The notes beneath the pieces were generated by a model. The model was not told the DNA's origin. It did no database searches and was given only the letters and a program-made list of their open reading frames with translations. This document shows positions 1 through 8,943 of a DNA stretch of 38,301 bases, in pieces. The stretch spans positions 1-38,301 of the forward strand of contig CANIEV010000017.1 in NCBI GenBank assembly GCA_947466535.1, written 5' to 3'. The translations under genes were made by a program, and so were the position numbers. The stretch comes from Betaproteobacteria bacterium. GTDB taxonomy: Bacteria; Pseudomonadota; Gammaproteobacteria; Burkholderiales; SG8-39. The first letter of the stretch is position 1; each line of letters begins with the position of its first letter.

Positions 1-11
1 AGACACGAAAC

Positions 12-34
12 AAAGCCCGCTCGATGCGGGCTTT
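12..34. terminator. Perfect 9-bp inverted repeat (AAAGCCCGC-TCGAT-GCGGGCTTT), likely bidirectional terminator of the upstream gene
   Basis: Stem 12-20 / 26-34, A-tract on the left and T-tract on the right. Confidence 0.6.
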
Positions 35-51
35 GCCGGGGTGGGTGGGGT

Positions 52-85
52 AACGGGGAGGGCGGGCTCTCCCGCCCTCCCCGTT
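52..85. repeat. 15-bp perfect inverted repeat with CTCT loop, followed by a T-rich tract
   Basis: AACGGGGAGGGCGGG (52-66) / CCCGCCCTCCCCGTT (71-85). Confidence 0.7.
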
Positions 86-137
86 CCGAAGCCTTCCGGT
101 TTTGGTTTTGCTTTTCTTGGCGCCTTGGCGGTGAAAA

Positions 138-2663
138 ATGTTTAATCTCGCGCTGCGCATGCTCGCTCGCGACTGGCGTGCGGGTGAACTCCGGGTGCTG
201 GCGATCGCGCTGGTGGTGGCGGTGGCGAGTGTCACCAGCGTTGGCTTTTTTGCCGACCGGGTGCGACAGGCGCTGATATCGGAAGCGCACCAGTTGCTCG
301 GCGCGGATGTGGTGATGCTCGCCGACCGTCCTTGGAGCGACACGGTCCGCCGCGAGATCACCGCGCGCGGGCTGAAGCTCGGCGAAAACATCGGCTTTGT
401 CAGCATGTCGCGCAGGGGCGAGGAGGCTCAGCTCTCCAGCGTCAAGGCGGTGTCGGACAGCTATCCGCTGCGCGGCAAGCTGCGCATCGCCGATGCGCTC
501 AATTCGCCCGATCGCGAGATGTCGCAGGGACCGCGAAAGGGCGAGGTCTGGCCCGACGAGCGGCTCGCGGGCGCGCTCGGCGTCAAGGTGGGCGATGCGC
601 TGGAACTCGGCGAGTCGAAACTCCGTGTCGGTGCGATCCTCACCCTTGAGCCCGATCGCGGCGCGTCGTTTTTCAATGTCGCGCCGCGACTGATGATGAA
701 CGTGGCGGACGTGCCCGCCACCGGTCTCGTGCAGACGGGAAGCCGGATCACCTATTCATTGCTTGGCGCGGGCGAGGCCGAGGCGGTGCGCGGATTCGAA
801 GCCTGGGCCAAGGGCCGGCTCGGACGCGGCGAATCGATCCAGAGCCTGGAGAACGCACGGCCGGAAATACGCACCACGCTCGACCGCGCGCAGCAGTTCA
901 TCGGCCTCACCGCGATGCTCGCGGTGGTGCTCGCGGCGGTGGCGGTGGCACTCGCCACGCGCCGATACAGCGAACGTCATCTCGATGGCTATGCAGTGAT
1001 GCGCTGCTTCGGCAGTTCGCACCGGACCCTGTTCGCGCTGTTCGGGTGGGAGTTCCTGCTGCTCGGGCTCGCGGCGAGTGCGGCGGGCTGCATCGCGGGT
1101 TTTGCTGCGCAATACGTGATCGGCATGTTCATCGCCGGGCTGCTGACCGTGCCGCTTCCCGCGCCGTCGCTGCTGCCGTTCGTGCAGGGCGTGTCGATTG
1201 GCCTTGCGCTTCTGCTTGGTTTTGCCTTGCCGCCGCTGCTGCAACTCGCGCGCGTGCCGGCCTTGCGCGTGCTGCGCCGCGAAGTGGGCGGCGCGTCGGC
1301 CTTGTCACGCATCCAGGTGCTGTCTGCGTATCTGCTCGGGCTGGTGGTCGTTGGTGCCCTCCTGATCTGGCAGGCGGGCGATACGAAACTGGGCCTGTTC
1401 GTACTCGGCGGATTTCTCGCCGCGATGATCGTGTTTGCGGTAGTCACCCGCGGCGCGCTCGCTGCGCTCGGACGGATATCGGGCGGTGGCAATGCGGCGG
1501 GCGGGGGAAGGAGCGCTGGCGCGCTGGGCTGGCGCTACGGCGTCGCCTGCCTGCGCCGGCGCACGGCATCGACGGTGGTGCAGGTGCTCGCAATCGCGCT
1601 TGGTCTCACCGCGATTCTCATGTTGAGTTTCACCCGCGGCGACCTGCTCGACACCTGGCGCGGCAAGACGCCGGCCGATGCGCCCAACCGTTTCCTCGTC
1701 AACATCCAGCCGGAGCAGCGCAAGCCGCTGCTGGAATTCTTTCGCGAGAATCGCCAGCCCGAACCCGCGATGTACCCGATGGTGCGCGGTCGATTCACCG
1801 CGAAGAACGGGCAGAAGGTTGATGCGGGCGCATTCGAGGAACGCGACCGGCGCATGGTGGAGCGTGAGTTCAATCTCTCCTTCATGAGCGTGGAGCCGTC
1901 GCATAACGCGACTGTGGCCGGTCGCTGGTTCAACGCGGACGATTTCGACAAGGGCGGCCTTTCGGTGGAGGAGGGGGTTGCGAAACGCCTTGGCTGGAAG
2001 CTCGGCGACACGCTCACATGGCAGGTGGCGGGGCGCGATTTCTCCGCGACTATCGTCGGCATACGCAAGCTCGACTGGGATTCGATGCGGGTGAATTTTT
2101 TCGTGATCGCCACGCCGAAGCTTCTCTCTGAAGCTCCGATGAGCCTGATCACCAGCTTCCGACTCGAATCGTCCGAGGCGGGCTTCGGCAGCAAGGTCTC
2201 GCAGCGCTTCCCGAACCTGACGGTGGTGGACATGAGCGCGATCCTGCGCCAGGCGCTTGCGGTGATGGAGCAGGTGATCGGCGCGGTGCAGTTCGTGTTC
2301 CTGTTCGCGATCGGCGCGGGCATCCTCGTTTTGTACGCCGCGCTGCTCGCCACGCAGGGCGAGCGCGCGCTCGAAGCCGCGGTGATGCGCGCGCTTGGCG
2401 CCAGCCGCTCGCAGGTCATGGGCGCGCAACGCGCCGAGTTCGCGTTGATCGGCCTGCTGGCGGGTCTGCTTGCCGCCGCGGGCGCCACCGGCATCGGCTG
2501 GGTGATTGCATTGAAGGTGTTCCAGTTCCCCTACCAGATGAACCCCTGGGTGTGGCTCGCAGGACCTCTGCTCGGGCTGCTCTGCGTTTCGTGGAATGCG
2601 TATTCCGGTGCACGCGCGGCGCTGTCCCGCCCGCCGGTGGTGGCACTGAGAGAGGCAACATGA
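138..2663 (+). CDS. FtsX-like ABC transporter permease (YbbP-like, two FtsX domains)
   Basis: 841-aa ORF, N-terminal TM then MacB-like periplasmic region, repeated multi-TM FtsX segments (LALATRRYSERHLDGYAVMRCFGSS; LLATQGERALEAAVMRALGASRSQV). Confidence 0.9.
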   Translation: MFNLALRMLARDWRAGELRVLAIALVVAVASVTSVGFFADRVRQALISEAHQLLGADVVMLADRPWSDTVRREITARGLKLGENIGFVSMSRRGEEAQLSSVKAVSDSYPLRGKLRIADALNSPDREMSQGPRKGEVWPDERLAGALGVKVGDALELGESKLRVGAILTLEPDRGASFFNVAPRLMMNVADVPATGLVQTGSRITYSLLGAGEAEAVRGFEAWAKGRLGRGESIQSLENARPEIRTTLDRAQQFIGLTAMLAVVLAAVAVALATRRYSERHLDGYAVMRCFGSSHRTLFALFGWEFLLLGLAASAAGCIAGFAAQYVIGMFIAGLLTVPLPAPSLLPFVQGVSIGLALLLGFALPPLLQLARVPALRVLRREVGGASALSRIQVLSAYLLGLVVVGALLIWQAGDTKLGLFVLGGFLAAMIVFAVVTRGALAALGRISGGGNAAGGGRSAGALGWRYGVACLRRRTASTVVQVLAIALGLTAILMLSFTRGDLLDTWRGKTPADAPNRFLVNIQPEQRKPLLEFFRENRQPEPAMYPMVRGRFTAKNGQKVDAGAFEERDRRMVEREFNLSFMSVEPSHNATVAGRWFNADDFDKGGLSVEEGVAKRLGWKLGDTLTWQVAGRDFSATIVGIRKLDWDSMRVNFFVIATPKLLSEAPMSLITSFRLESSEAGFGSKVSQRFPNLTVVDMSAILRQALAVMEQVIGAVQFVFLFAIGAGILVLYAALLATQGERALEAAVMRALGASRSQVMGAQRAEFALIGLLAGLLAAAGATGIGWVIALKVFQFPYQMNPWVWLAGPLLGLLCVSWNAYSGARAALSRPPVVALREAT

Positions 2664-2673
2664 AGGAGGCGAC

Positions 2674-3078
2674 ATGACTGCGAATCATCCAACGCCCGAG
2701 ACCACGCCCTACGAACTGCTCGGCGGCGATGCAGCGCTGAGGGTGCTTGTGGAACGGTTCTATGCACTGATGAACAGCGAACCCGAGTTCGCCGGCATTC
2801 GCGCGATGCATCCGGCGAGCCTCGACGGTTCGACCGACAAGCTCTACTGGTTTCTCTCCGGCTGGCTGGGCGGGCCGTCGATGTACGCGGAGCGTGTCGG
2901 TCCGCCGATGCTGCGCGCGCGCCACCTGCCGTTTCCGATCGGAACCAGCGAGCGCGACCAGTGGTTGGCCTGCATGGATCGCGCGATGAAGGACTGCGGC
3001 CTCGAATTCGGGCTGCGCAATGCGTTGCACAATTCGTTTTTCAAGACCGCCGACTGGATGCGAAATAAACAGGGCTGA
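2674..3078 (+). CDS. Group II-type truncated hemoglobin (globin)
   Basis: YELLGGDAALRVLVERFYALM...YWFLSGWLGGP...R.RHLPFPIG..ERDQWLACMDRAM; RBS aggagg upstream. Confidence 0.92.
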   Translation: MTANHPTPETTPYELLGGDAALRVLVERFYALMNSEPEFAGIRAMHPASLDGSTDKLYWFLSGWLGGPSMYAERVGPPMLRARHLPFPIGTSERDQWLACMDRAMKDCGLEFGLRNALHNSFFKTADWMRNKQG

Positions 3079-3123
3079 AAAGCGGGCAGGGCGGAAGGCA
3101 ATGACATTCGGGGAAACGGGTAC

Positions 3124-4125
3124 ATGAAGCGGATCGCAGTGTGGGGAATCGGATCGATAGGCGCGAGCCTTGCGGCACGGATCGAACAGGCGGGCCTTGC
3201 GCCCACGCTGATCGCGCGGCCCGCGGCCGCGGCGCTGATCAACGAAAAGGGCCTCGAGAACCGCACTGCCGGAAAGTCCGTGATCGTCCGGCCGCGCTGC
3301 GTGAGCGACACCCGCGAAGCCGGACCGCAGGATCTGGTGCTGATCACGGTGAAGGCGCATTCCGGGCCGGCGCTGATGCCGCAACTTGCGCCCCTGCTCG
3401 ATGCCAACACCACGGTGGTGTCGCTGGTGAATGGGCTTCCCTGGTGGTACTTCGGTCCGGGGGAGAAGAGTGGAGCGGCGCAAGGCGCCTCGGGCGGCGC
3501 GGCGCACGGCCCGTTTGAAGCGGTGGACCCGGGCGGTGCGCAATGGAATGCGATCGGGCCCGCCCGCACGCTCGGGGCGGTGGTCAAGCACGTTGCGCAC
3601 ATGAATGCGCCGAATATCGTCGCCGAAGGCGGCAAGGGACTTTTCATCTTTGGTGAACTCGACGGGCGGATCAGCCCGCGGCTGGAAGCGGTGTGCGAGA
3701 TCCTGAACAAGGCGGGGTACGCCTCGAAGGCGTCGGCGGACATCCGCAACGATGTGTGGCAGAAGCTGCTTGGCAACATCTCCAGCGGCCCGGTGGCGGC
3801 GCTCACCCGATCAAGCGTGTCGGGCTGTCTCTCGACACCCGGGCTGCGCTCGATCGGCCGGCGCCTGCTGATGGAATCCAAGGCGGTGGCGGAGGCGCTT
3901 GGCGTGGTGCTGGACGTTGATCCGGAGGAGCGGCTCGACGAGGCCGCACGCCTCGGTTCGCACAAACCCTCGATGCTGCAGGACGTGGAGGCCGGCCGGC
4001 GGCTGGAAGTGGAGGCGATGGTGGGCGCGGTCACCGCGCTCGGTCAGCGTACCGGCGTGCCGACGCCGACGGTGGATGACATCCTTGCGATGACGCGCAT
4101 GCTGGATCAGAGTCTTTCGACATAG
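3124..4125 (+). CDS. 2-dehydropantoate 2-reductase family protein (PanE/ApbA)
   Basis: N-terminal Rossmann GIGSIGASLAARIEQAG; ketopantoate reductase C-terminal region (DVWQKLLGNISSGPVAALT; HKPSMLQDVEAGRRLEVEAMVGAV). Confidence 0.88.
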   Translation: MKRIAVWGIGSIGASLAARIEQAGLAPTLIARPAAAALINEKGLENRTAGKSVIVRPRCVSDTREAGPQDLVLITVKAHSGPALMPQLAPLLDANTTVVSLVNGLPWWYFGPGEKSGAAQGASGGAAHGPFEAVDPGGAQWNAIGPARTLGAVVKHVAHMNAPNIVAEGGKGLFIFGELDGRISPRLEAVCEILNKAGYASKASADIRNDVWQKLLGNISSGPVAALTRSSVSGCLSTPGLRSIGRRLLMESKAVAEALGVVLDVDPEERLDEAARLGSHKPSMLQDVEAGRRLEVEAMVGAVTALGQRTGVPTPTVDDILAMTRMLDQSLST

Positions 4126-4140
4126 AGGAACGCCCGCGCC

Positions 4141-5454
4141 ATGCCTTCGGATGTGATCCTCACTGCCATTCTGGTGATCGTTGCCGGCCTTGCCGCCTCA
4201 GGCGCCACCGCCTTTATGATGCGTTCGCGCCCGCAGCCGAAGGACACCTCCGTGCTCGAGTCGATCGAGAGGCTGGGGCGCGAGCTTCGCTCCGAGATGG
4301 CGGCAGTGCGAAAAGAGCTGGCGGATGCCGGGCGCGAGCAGCGCACTGAACTCTCAGGCGGGCTTAACCAGTTCAGCCAGACCCTGCTCGCGCAGATGAG
4401 TTCGATCGCGCAGGTGCAGAACAACCAGATCGACGGATTCGCGGCGCAACTCGCGAAACTTGCGGAAGCCAACGAAACCCGGCTCACCGAGATCCGCAAC
4501 ACGCTCGAGAACAAGCTGCGCGAACTGCAGGGCGAGAACGCGGCCAAGCTGGAGGAGATGCGCAAAACGGTGGACGAACGCCTGCACGCGACGCTGGAGA
4601 AACGCCTCGGCGAATCCTTCAAGCAGGTGTCCGAGCGTCTGGAGGCGGTGCACCGGGGACTGGGCGAGATGCAGACGCTCGCCGCCGGCGTGGGTGACCT
4701 GAAACGCGTGCTGACCAATGTTAAGACGCGTGGCACCTGGGGCGAGGTGCAACTCGAAGCGCTGCTCGAGCAGATGCTGGTGCGCGAGCAGTACGAGAAA
4801 AACGTTGCCACCAAACCGGGTTCTAACGACCGCGTGGAATTCGCGATCCGCTTCCCCGGCAAGGGCAACGGCTCGCCGGTGTGGCTGCCGATCGACTCGA
4901 AGTTCCCGAGCGAGGATTATGACCGCCTGCTCGCGGCGCAGGACCGCGCGGATCTTGCCGGCATCGAGGAGTCCTCCAAGGCGCTGGAGACCCGCATCAA
5001 GCTGGAGGCGAAGACCATTCGCGACAAATACCTCGAGCCGCCCGCCACCACCGACTTCGGGATACTGTTCCTGCCCACCGAAGGCCTGTACGCGGAAGTG
5101 CTGCGCCGGCCGGGCCTCGCCGACACCCTGCAGCGCGAGTACCGGGTGGTGATCGCGGGCCCGACCACGCTGACCGCCATCCTCAACAGCCTGCAGATGG
5201 GATTCCGCACGCTTGCGATCGAGCAGCGCTCGGGCGAAGTCCAGCAGTTGCTCGGCGCGGTGAAGACCGAGTTCGGCAAGTTCGGCGATGTGCTCGCCAA
5301 GACCAAGCAGCAATTGGAGACGGTGGCCAATTCGATCGGCGCGGCCGAGACGCGCACCCGCCAGATCGAACGCAAGTTGAAGGGCGTGGAGGCGATGCCG
5401 GCACCCGACGCGCAGCGCCTGCTCGGGGCCACCGATGACCAGGACGCGCAGTGA
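4141..5454 (+). CDS. rmuC: DNA recombination protein RmuC
   Basis: N-terminal TM plus coiled coil, then TRGTWGEVQLEALLEQML, LPIDSKFPSEDYDRLL, ATTDFGILFLPTEGLYAEVLRRPGL. Confidence 0.95.
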   Translation: MPSDVILTAILVIVAGLAASGATAFMMRSRPQPKDTSVLESIERLGRELRSEMAAVRKELADAGREQRTELSGGLNQFSQTLLAQMSSIAQVQNNQIDGFAAQLAKLAEANETRLTEIRNTLENKLRELQGENAAKLEEMRKTVDERLHATLEKRLGESFKQVSERLEAVHRGLGEMQTLAAGVGDLKRVLTNVKTRGTWGEVQLEALLEQMLVREQYEKNVATKPGSNDRVEFAIRFPGKGNGSPVWLPIDSKFPSEDYDRLLAAQDRADLAGIEESSKALETRIKLEAKTIRDKYLEPPATTDFGILFLPTEGLYAEVLRRPGLADTLQREYRVVIAGPTTLTAILNSLQMGFRTLAIEQRSGEVQQLLGAVKTEFGKFGDVLAKTKQQLETVANSIGAAETRTRQIERKLKGVEAMPAPDAQRLLGATDDQDAQ

Positions 5455-6020
5455 CGATCCAACCGCTGGATGACCTGCTGGACGAGACGCTCAAGCTGAT
5501 CGTCTGCCTGAAAAAACGCGACCCCAATCCGAATCTTCCGAAAAAGCTCACGCCGCTGTTTGCGAAACTCGCGGGCCCTCTGAGTTCGATCGACGCGGCC
5601 GAGACCGAGGACCTGATCTGGAACCTCTGGCATACGCACAAGTCCACCGAAGCGGAAGACGCGCTGGATGAGGCCTCGCGCATGCTCGCCTCGCGGGACT
5701 ACCCGCAGGCCGAAACGCGGTTGTCGATGCTGGTGAACACCTGGCCGGGATTCGCCGAAGGCTGGAACAAGCGCGCGACGCTCAATTTCCTTCGCAGCCG
5801 CGACAAGGCGAGCGTGCGCGACATCCAGCAGGTGCTCGCGCTCGAACCGCGGCATTTCGGCGCGCTCTCGGGCTTCGGCCAGATCTGCCTGCGCCACGGC
5901 CGGCCGGCGCATGCGCTCTCCGCCTTCGAAGCCGCGCTCGCGGTGCATCCGCATCTCGCCTCGGTGAAGGCGGCGGTGGATGCGGTGAGTGCGGAGCTGC
6001 GGGCGAAGCGGCTGCAGTAG
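5451..6020 (+). CDS. Tetratricopeptide-repeat protein
   Basis: 189-aa ORF with TPR-like helices (FAEGWNKRATLNFLRSRDKASVRDIQQVLALEPRHFGALSGFGQICLRHGRPAHALSAFEAAL); GTG start overlaps the rmuC stop. Confidence 0.75.
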   Translation: MTIQPLDDLLDETLKLIVCLKKRDPNPNLPKKLTPLFAKLAGPLSSIDAAETEDLIWNLWHTHKSTEAEDALDEASRMLASRDYPQAETRLSMLVNTWPGFAEGWNKRATLNFLRSRDKASVRDIQQVLALEPRHFGALSGFGQICLRHGRPAHALSAFEAALAVHPHLASVKAAVDAVSAELRAKRLQ

Positions 6021-6185
6021 GGGGGGGCGTTTTTAAGGCGGTCGCTCACCTTAATACTTCAACTTCCATTTCAAAACGCCAGAGTCTGCGCTTGAAAGCA
6101 GGTGGTTCCGATATCGGATCCGGTATAAATTCCCGCGCAGGCGTTTCACTCCGGCAGGCGGCCGTATTCGCGCGGGGTCTGTCGT

Positions 6186-6527
6186 TCAGCCAATTATTTG
6201 CGTTATGGCTTGGCGCAATGTGCGCTGATCGGCAGCGGAGAGCGTGCCCAGAGTTCGAATAACGAGGCTCTGTTCGATCGTGGCGAACACGGGTTTGACG
6301 ACCGAGGACTTGACGAGCCCTGCAGTCTGCCAGTCGGCGAGCAGTGTTTCGCCAAAGCTCGTAGGCATTCTCACCTGGCTGGTGATTGCCATGATGACCA
6401 GATCGCGTCGGCTTGCGTTGTAAGTCCTGCCTGAAACGATGACGGCGGGGCGCTTCTTTGCAACGGACTGATCGGTGAAGGGGAAGGTGACCAGCACCAC
6501 CTCGCCAAAGGCATGAGACACGGTCAC
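6186..6527 (-). CDS. Type II toxin, PemK/MazF-like
   Basis: GEVVLVTFPFTDQSVAKKRPAVIVSG...VFATIEQSLVIRTLGTLS; likely GTG start overlapping the antitoxin stop in ATGTGA. Confidence 0.85.
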   Translation of the reverse strand: MTVSHAFGEVVLVTFPFTDQSVAKKRPAVIVSGRTYNASRRDLVIMAITSQVRMPTSFGETLLADWQTAGLVKSSVVKPVFATIEQSLVIRTLGTLSAADQRTLRQAITQIIG

Positions 6528-6724
6528 ATCCGGTCGTAGGCAGCGTCGTCTTCGTTGTTCCACACCGCCGAGAAGGCGGGTTCGCTCGCGTGCGAGGCGG
6601 TCTGGGTCAGGCGTCGCTCGTCGTCCCGAACGCGCAGGAAATCCACAAAGTCTTCCACTTCCGCCAGGCGCTGGGGGGGCAGTTGTTTGATCTTGTCGAT
6701 CAGGCTTTGTTCAGGGGCGCTCAT
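6524..6724 (-). CDS. Antitoxin of the PemK-like toxin (DUF2281-like)
   Basis: MSAPEQSLIDKIKQLPPQRLAEVEDFVDFLRVR; RBS aaggag upstream of the internal ATG at 6724. Confidence 0.8.
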   Translation of the reverse strand: MSAPEQSLIDKIKQLPPQRLAEVEDFVDFLRVRDDERRLTQTASHASEPAFSAVWNNEDDAAYDRM

Positions 6725-6878
6725 GCTTGTCTCCTTGGTTCCGCCTGACCAATCTGCAGGGGTGGACTCTTTTGGCACGAGTTCCGAAGGGGGTTGACTC
6801 AAATTATGACTCATGACGCACCCGGTCGTACGTTTCTACTCGCTGGGCTTGATGTGGCATGAAGACATGGATTGCCCG

Positions 6879-7868
6879 CTACTCCAGTTTTATGCCGGCC
6901 GCTTTCACCACGGTGTTCCAGCGCACCGCTTCCGTCGCGATCACTTCCGCAAAGGCATCTATGCCGCCGCCCACCGCGTCGAAGCCGATCGCGGCGAGCT
7001 GGGCTTTCATTGCGGGCGTGAGCAGGTATTTCGCGGAGTCGGTCTGGATCTTCTGGCGCAGCTCGCGCGGAGTGCCGGCGGGGGCGAGCAGGCCGACCCA
7101 GGGTTCGGCGGTGAATCCGGCCAAGCCGGCCTCGGTCGCGGTGGGCAGGTCGGGTGCACCGGAGAAGCGCGCGCGGCTGGCGATCGCAAGTGCCTTCAGT
7201 TTTCCGGTCTTCACATGGGAAAGGGTGGAGGTGGTGTCGAGGAACATCGCGGTCTCGCCGGTCATGACCGCGGCGATCGCCTGCGGCACTGCCTTGTAGG
7301 GCACGTGCACGAGGTCGGCGCCCGACTGGCGCTTGAACAGCTCGGTCATGATGTTGGTGGTCGAGCCGGGGCCGGTGGAGGCGTAGTTGAGCTTGCCCGG
7401 GCGTTCCTTGGTGTAGCGCAGGAAATCGGCGAGGTTGTTCACCGGCAGTTGCGGCGCGACGTAGATGATCAGAGGTATCCAGGCGAGCAGCGAGATCGGC
7501 ACGAGGTCTTTCGTCGGGTCGATCGCGAGTTTCTCGAACAGCGGCTTGGCCATGACGATCGGGCCGCTTGCCGACATCAGGAGCGTGTGGCCGTCGGCCG
7601 GCGCCTTCGCCACCGCCTCGGTGCCGAGATTGCCCGCCGCGCCGGGACGGTTCTCCACCACCACCTGCTGGCCCCATGTTTCGGTCAGTCCCTGAGCGAG
7701 CAGGCGCGCGACCACATCGGTCGGCCCGCCGGCGCCGTTGGGCACGACCATGCGCACCGGTTTTGTCGGATAAGGCGCGGTGCTCTGCGCGAAAGTGTTG
7801 CTCGCGAGGGCGAGCGTGAAGGCTGCGGCGAGCAGCGGTACGAGGCGGTGGTGCTTGCGATGCTGCAT
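6879..7868 (-). CDS. Tripartite tricarboxylate transporter substrate-binding protein (Bug/TctC family)
   Basis: Signal peptide then YPTKPVRMVVPNGAGGPTDVVARLLAQGL...VVENRPGAAGNLGTEAVAKAPADGHTLL; internal ATG at 7868 fits the signal peptide. Confidence 0.92.
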   Translation of the reverse strand: MQHRKHHRLVPLLAAAFTLALASNTFAQSTAPYPTKPVRMVVPNGAGGPTDVVARLLAQGLTETWGQQVVVENRPGAAGNLGTEAVAKAPADGHTLLMSASGPIVMAKPLFEKLAIDPTKDLVPISLLAWIPLIIYVAPQLPVNNLADFLRYTKERPGKLNYASTGPGSTTNIMTELFKRQSGADLVHVPYKAVPQAIAAVMTGETAMFLDTTSTLSHVKTGKLKALAIASRARFSGAPDLPTATEAGLAGFTAEPWVGLLAPAGTPRELRQKIQTDSAKYLLTPAMKAQLAAIGFDAVGGGIDAFAEVIATEAVRWNTVVKAAGIKLE

Positions 7869-7891
7869 GAATACTCCGTGGTGAACTGCGT

Positions 7892-8857
7892 TTATTCCAT
7901 TCTGATGCCAAGCGTCCTGACAAAGGACGCCCAACGCTCGGATTCGCTCGCGATGGTGTCGGCAAACGTGTCGGGCGTGGAGGCGACGACATCGAAGCCG
8001 AGGCTCGCGAGTCGCGCCTTCGTGTCGGGCGCAAGCAGCACCTTCGCCACATCGGCATGGATCTTCAGCCGCAACTCGCGCGGCGTCTGCAGCGGAGCGA
8101 GCAGGCCGTACCAGGAATCGGCGAGCAGTCCGGGGTAGCCGGCTTCCGCGGTGGTCGGCACCTCCGGGGCACCGGAGAAGCGGACTTTCGCCGCCACCGC
8201 GAGCGCGCGCAGCTTGCCGGCGCGCGCGTTGGCAAAGCCGGTGGGCGTGTCGAAAAAAGCGATGACCTCGCCCGCCATCAGAGCCGCCACCGCGGCGGGC
8301 ACCGCCTTGTAGGGCACTTGAACCAGGTCCAGCCCCGCCTGCCGCTTGAGCAGTTCGCCCGCGAGATGCGGCATGGTGCCGATGCCGGTGGAGGCGTAGT
8401 TGAGCTGACCAGGGCGCTCCTTTACCTGACGCACGAGATCCGCGAGCGTTCTGGCGGGGTTCTCGGGCGCGACAAACAGCACCAGCGGCACCGAGGTGAG
8501 CTGCGAGATCGCTGCGAGTTCGCGGCGCGGATCGACGCGCAGGTTCGGGTACAGGGACATGTTGATCACGATCGGCCCCGCGCTGCCAAGCAGCAGGGTG
8601 TGGCCATCGGGCGCGGCGCGCACAACGACTTCTGCTCCCGGATTGCCGCCCGCGCCGGGTCGGTTCTCCACCAGCACCTGCTTGCCCCAGGCTTCCGTCA
8701 GCCCATTGGCGAGCACCCGTGCGACCACATCGGTCGGGCCACCGGCGCCGGCGGGGACCACGAGTTTCACCGGGCGGGCCGGGAACTGAGCGAAGGGCGT
8801 GCCCGCGACGAGGAGCAGGGAAATCGCGATCAGCCGCAGAAGGAAAGTGAATTTCAA
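7892..8857 (-). CDS. Tripartite tricarboxylate transporter substrate-binding protein (Bug/TctC family)
   Basis: FPARPVKLVVPAGAGGPTDVVARVLANGL...VLVENRPGAGGNPGAEVV. Confidence 0.92.
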   Translation of the reverse strand: MKFTFLLRLIAISLLLVAGTPFAQFPARPVKLVVPAGAGGPTDVVARVLANGLTEAWGKQVLVENRPGAGGNPGAEVVVRAAPDGHTLLLGSAGPIVINMSLYPNLRVDPRRELAAISQLTSVPLVLFVAPENPARTLADLVRQVKERPGQLNYASTGIGTMPHLAGELLKRQAGLDLVQVPYKAVPAAVAALMAGEVIAFFDTPTGFANARAGKLRALAVAAKVRFSGAPEVPTTAEAGYPGLLADSWYGLLAPLQTPRELRLKIHADVAKVLLAPDTKARLASLGFDVVASTPDTFADTIASESERWASFVRTLGIRME

Positions 8858-8943
8858 GTGGAAAAGTTCAACATTTATTCAGAAAGCCAAATATGGACGC
8901 CTGAAAGCGGTCGATTCGCGTCCAGAAATGGATCAATCTCGTT

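Noticed and set aside
1305-2675. 456-aa minus-strand ORF
   Set aside because: Antisense shadow of the FtsX-like permease; no recognisable domains.
6813-8138. 441-aa plus-strand ORF over the Bug genes
   Set aside because: Opposite strand to two clear Bug proteins; composition is codon-shadow-like.
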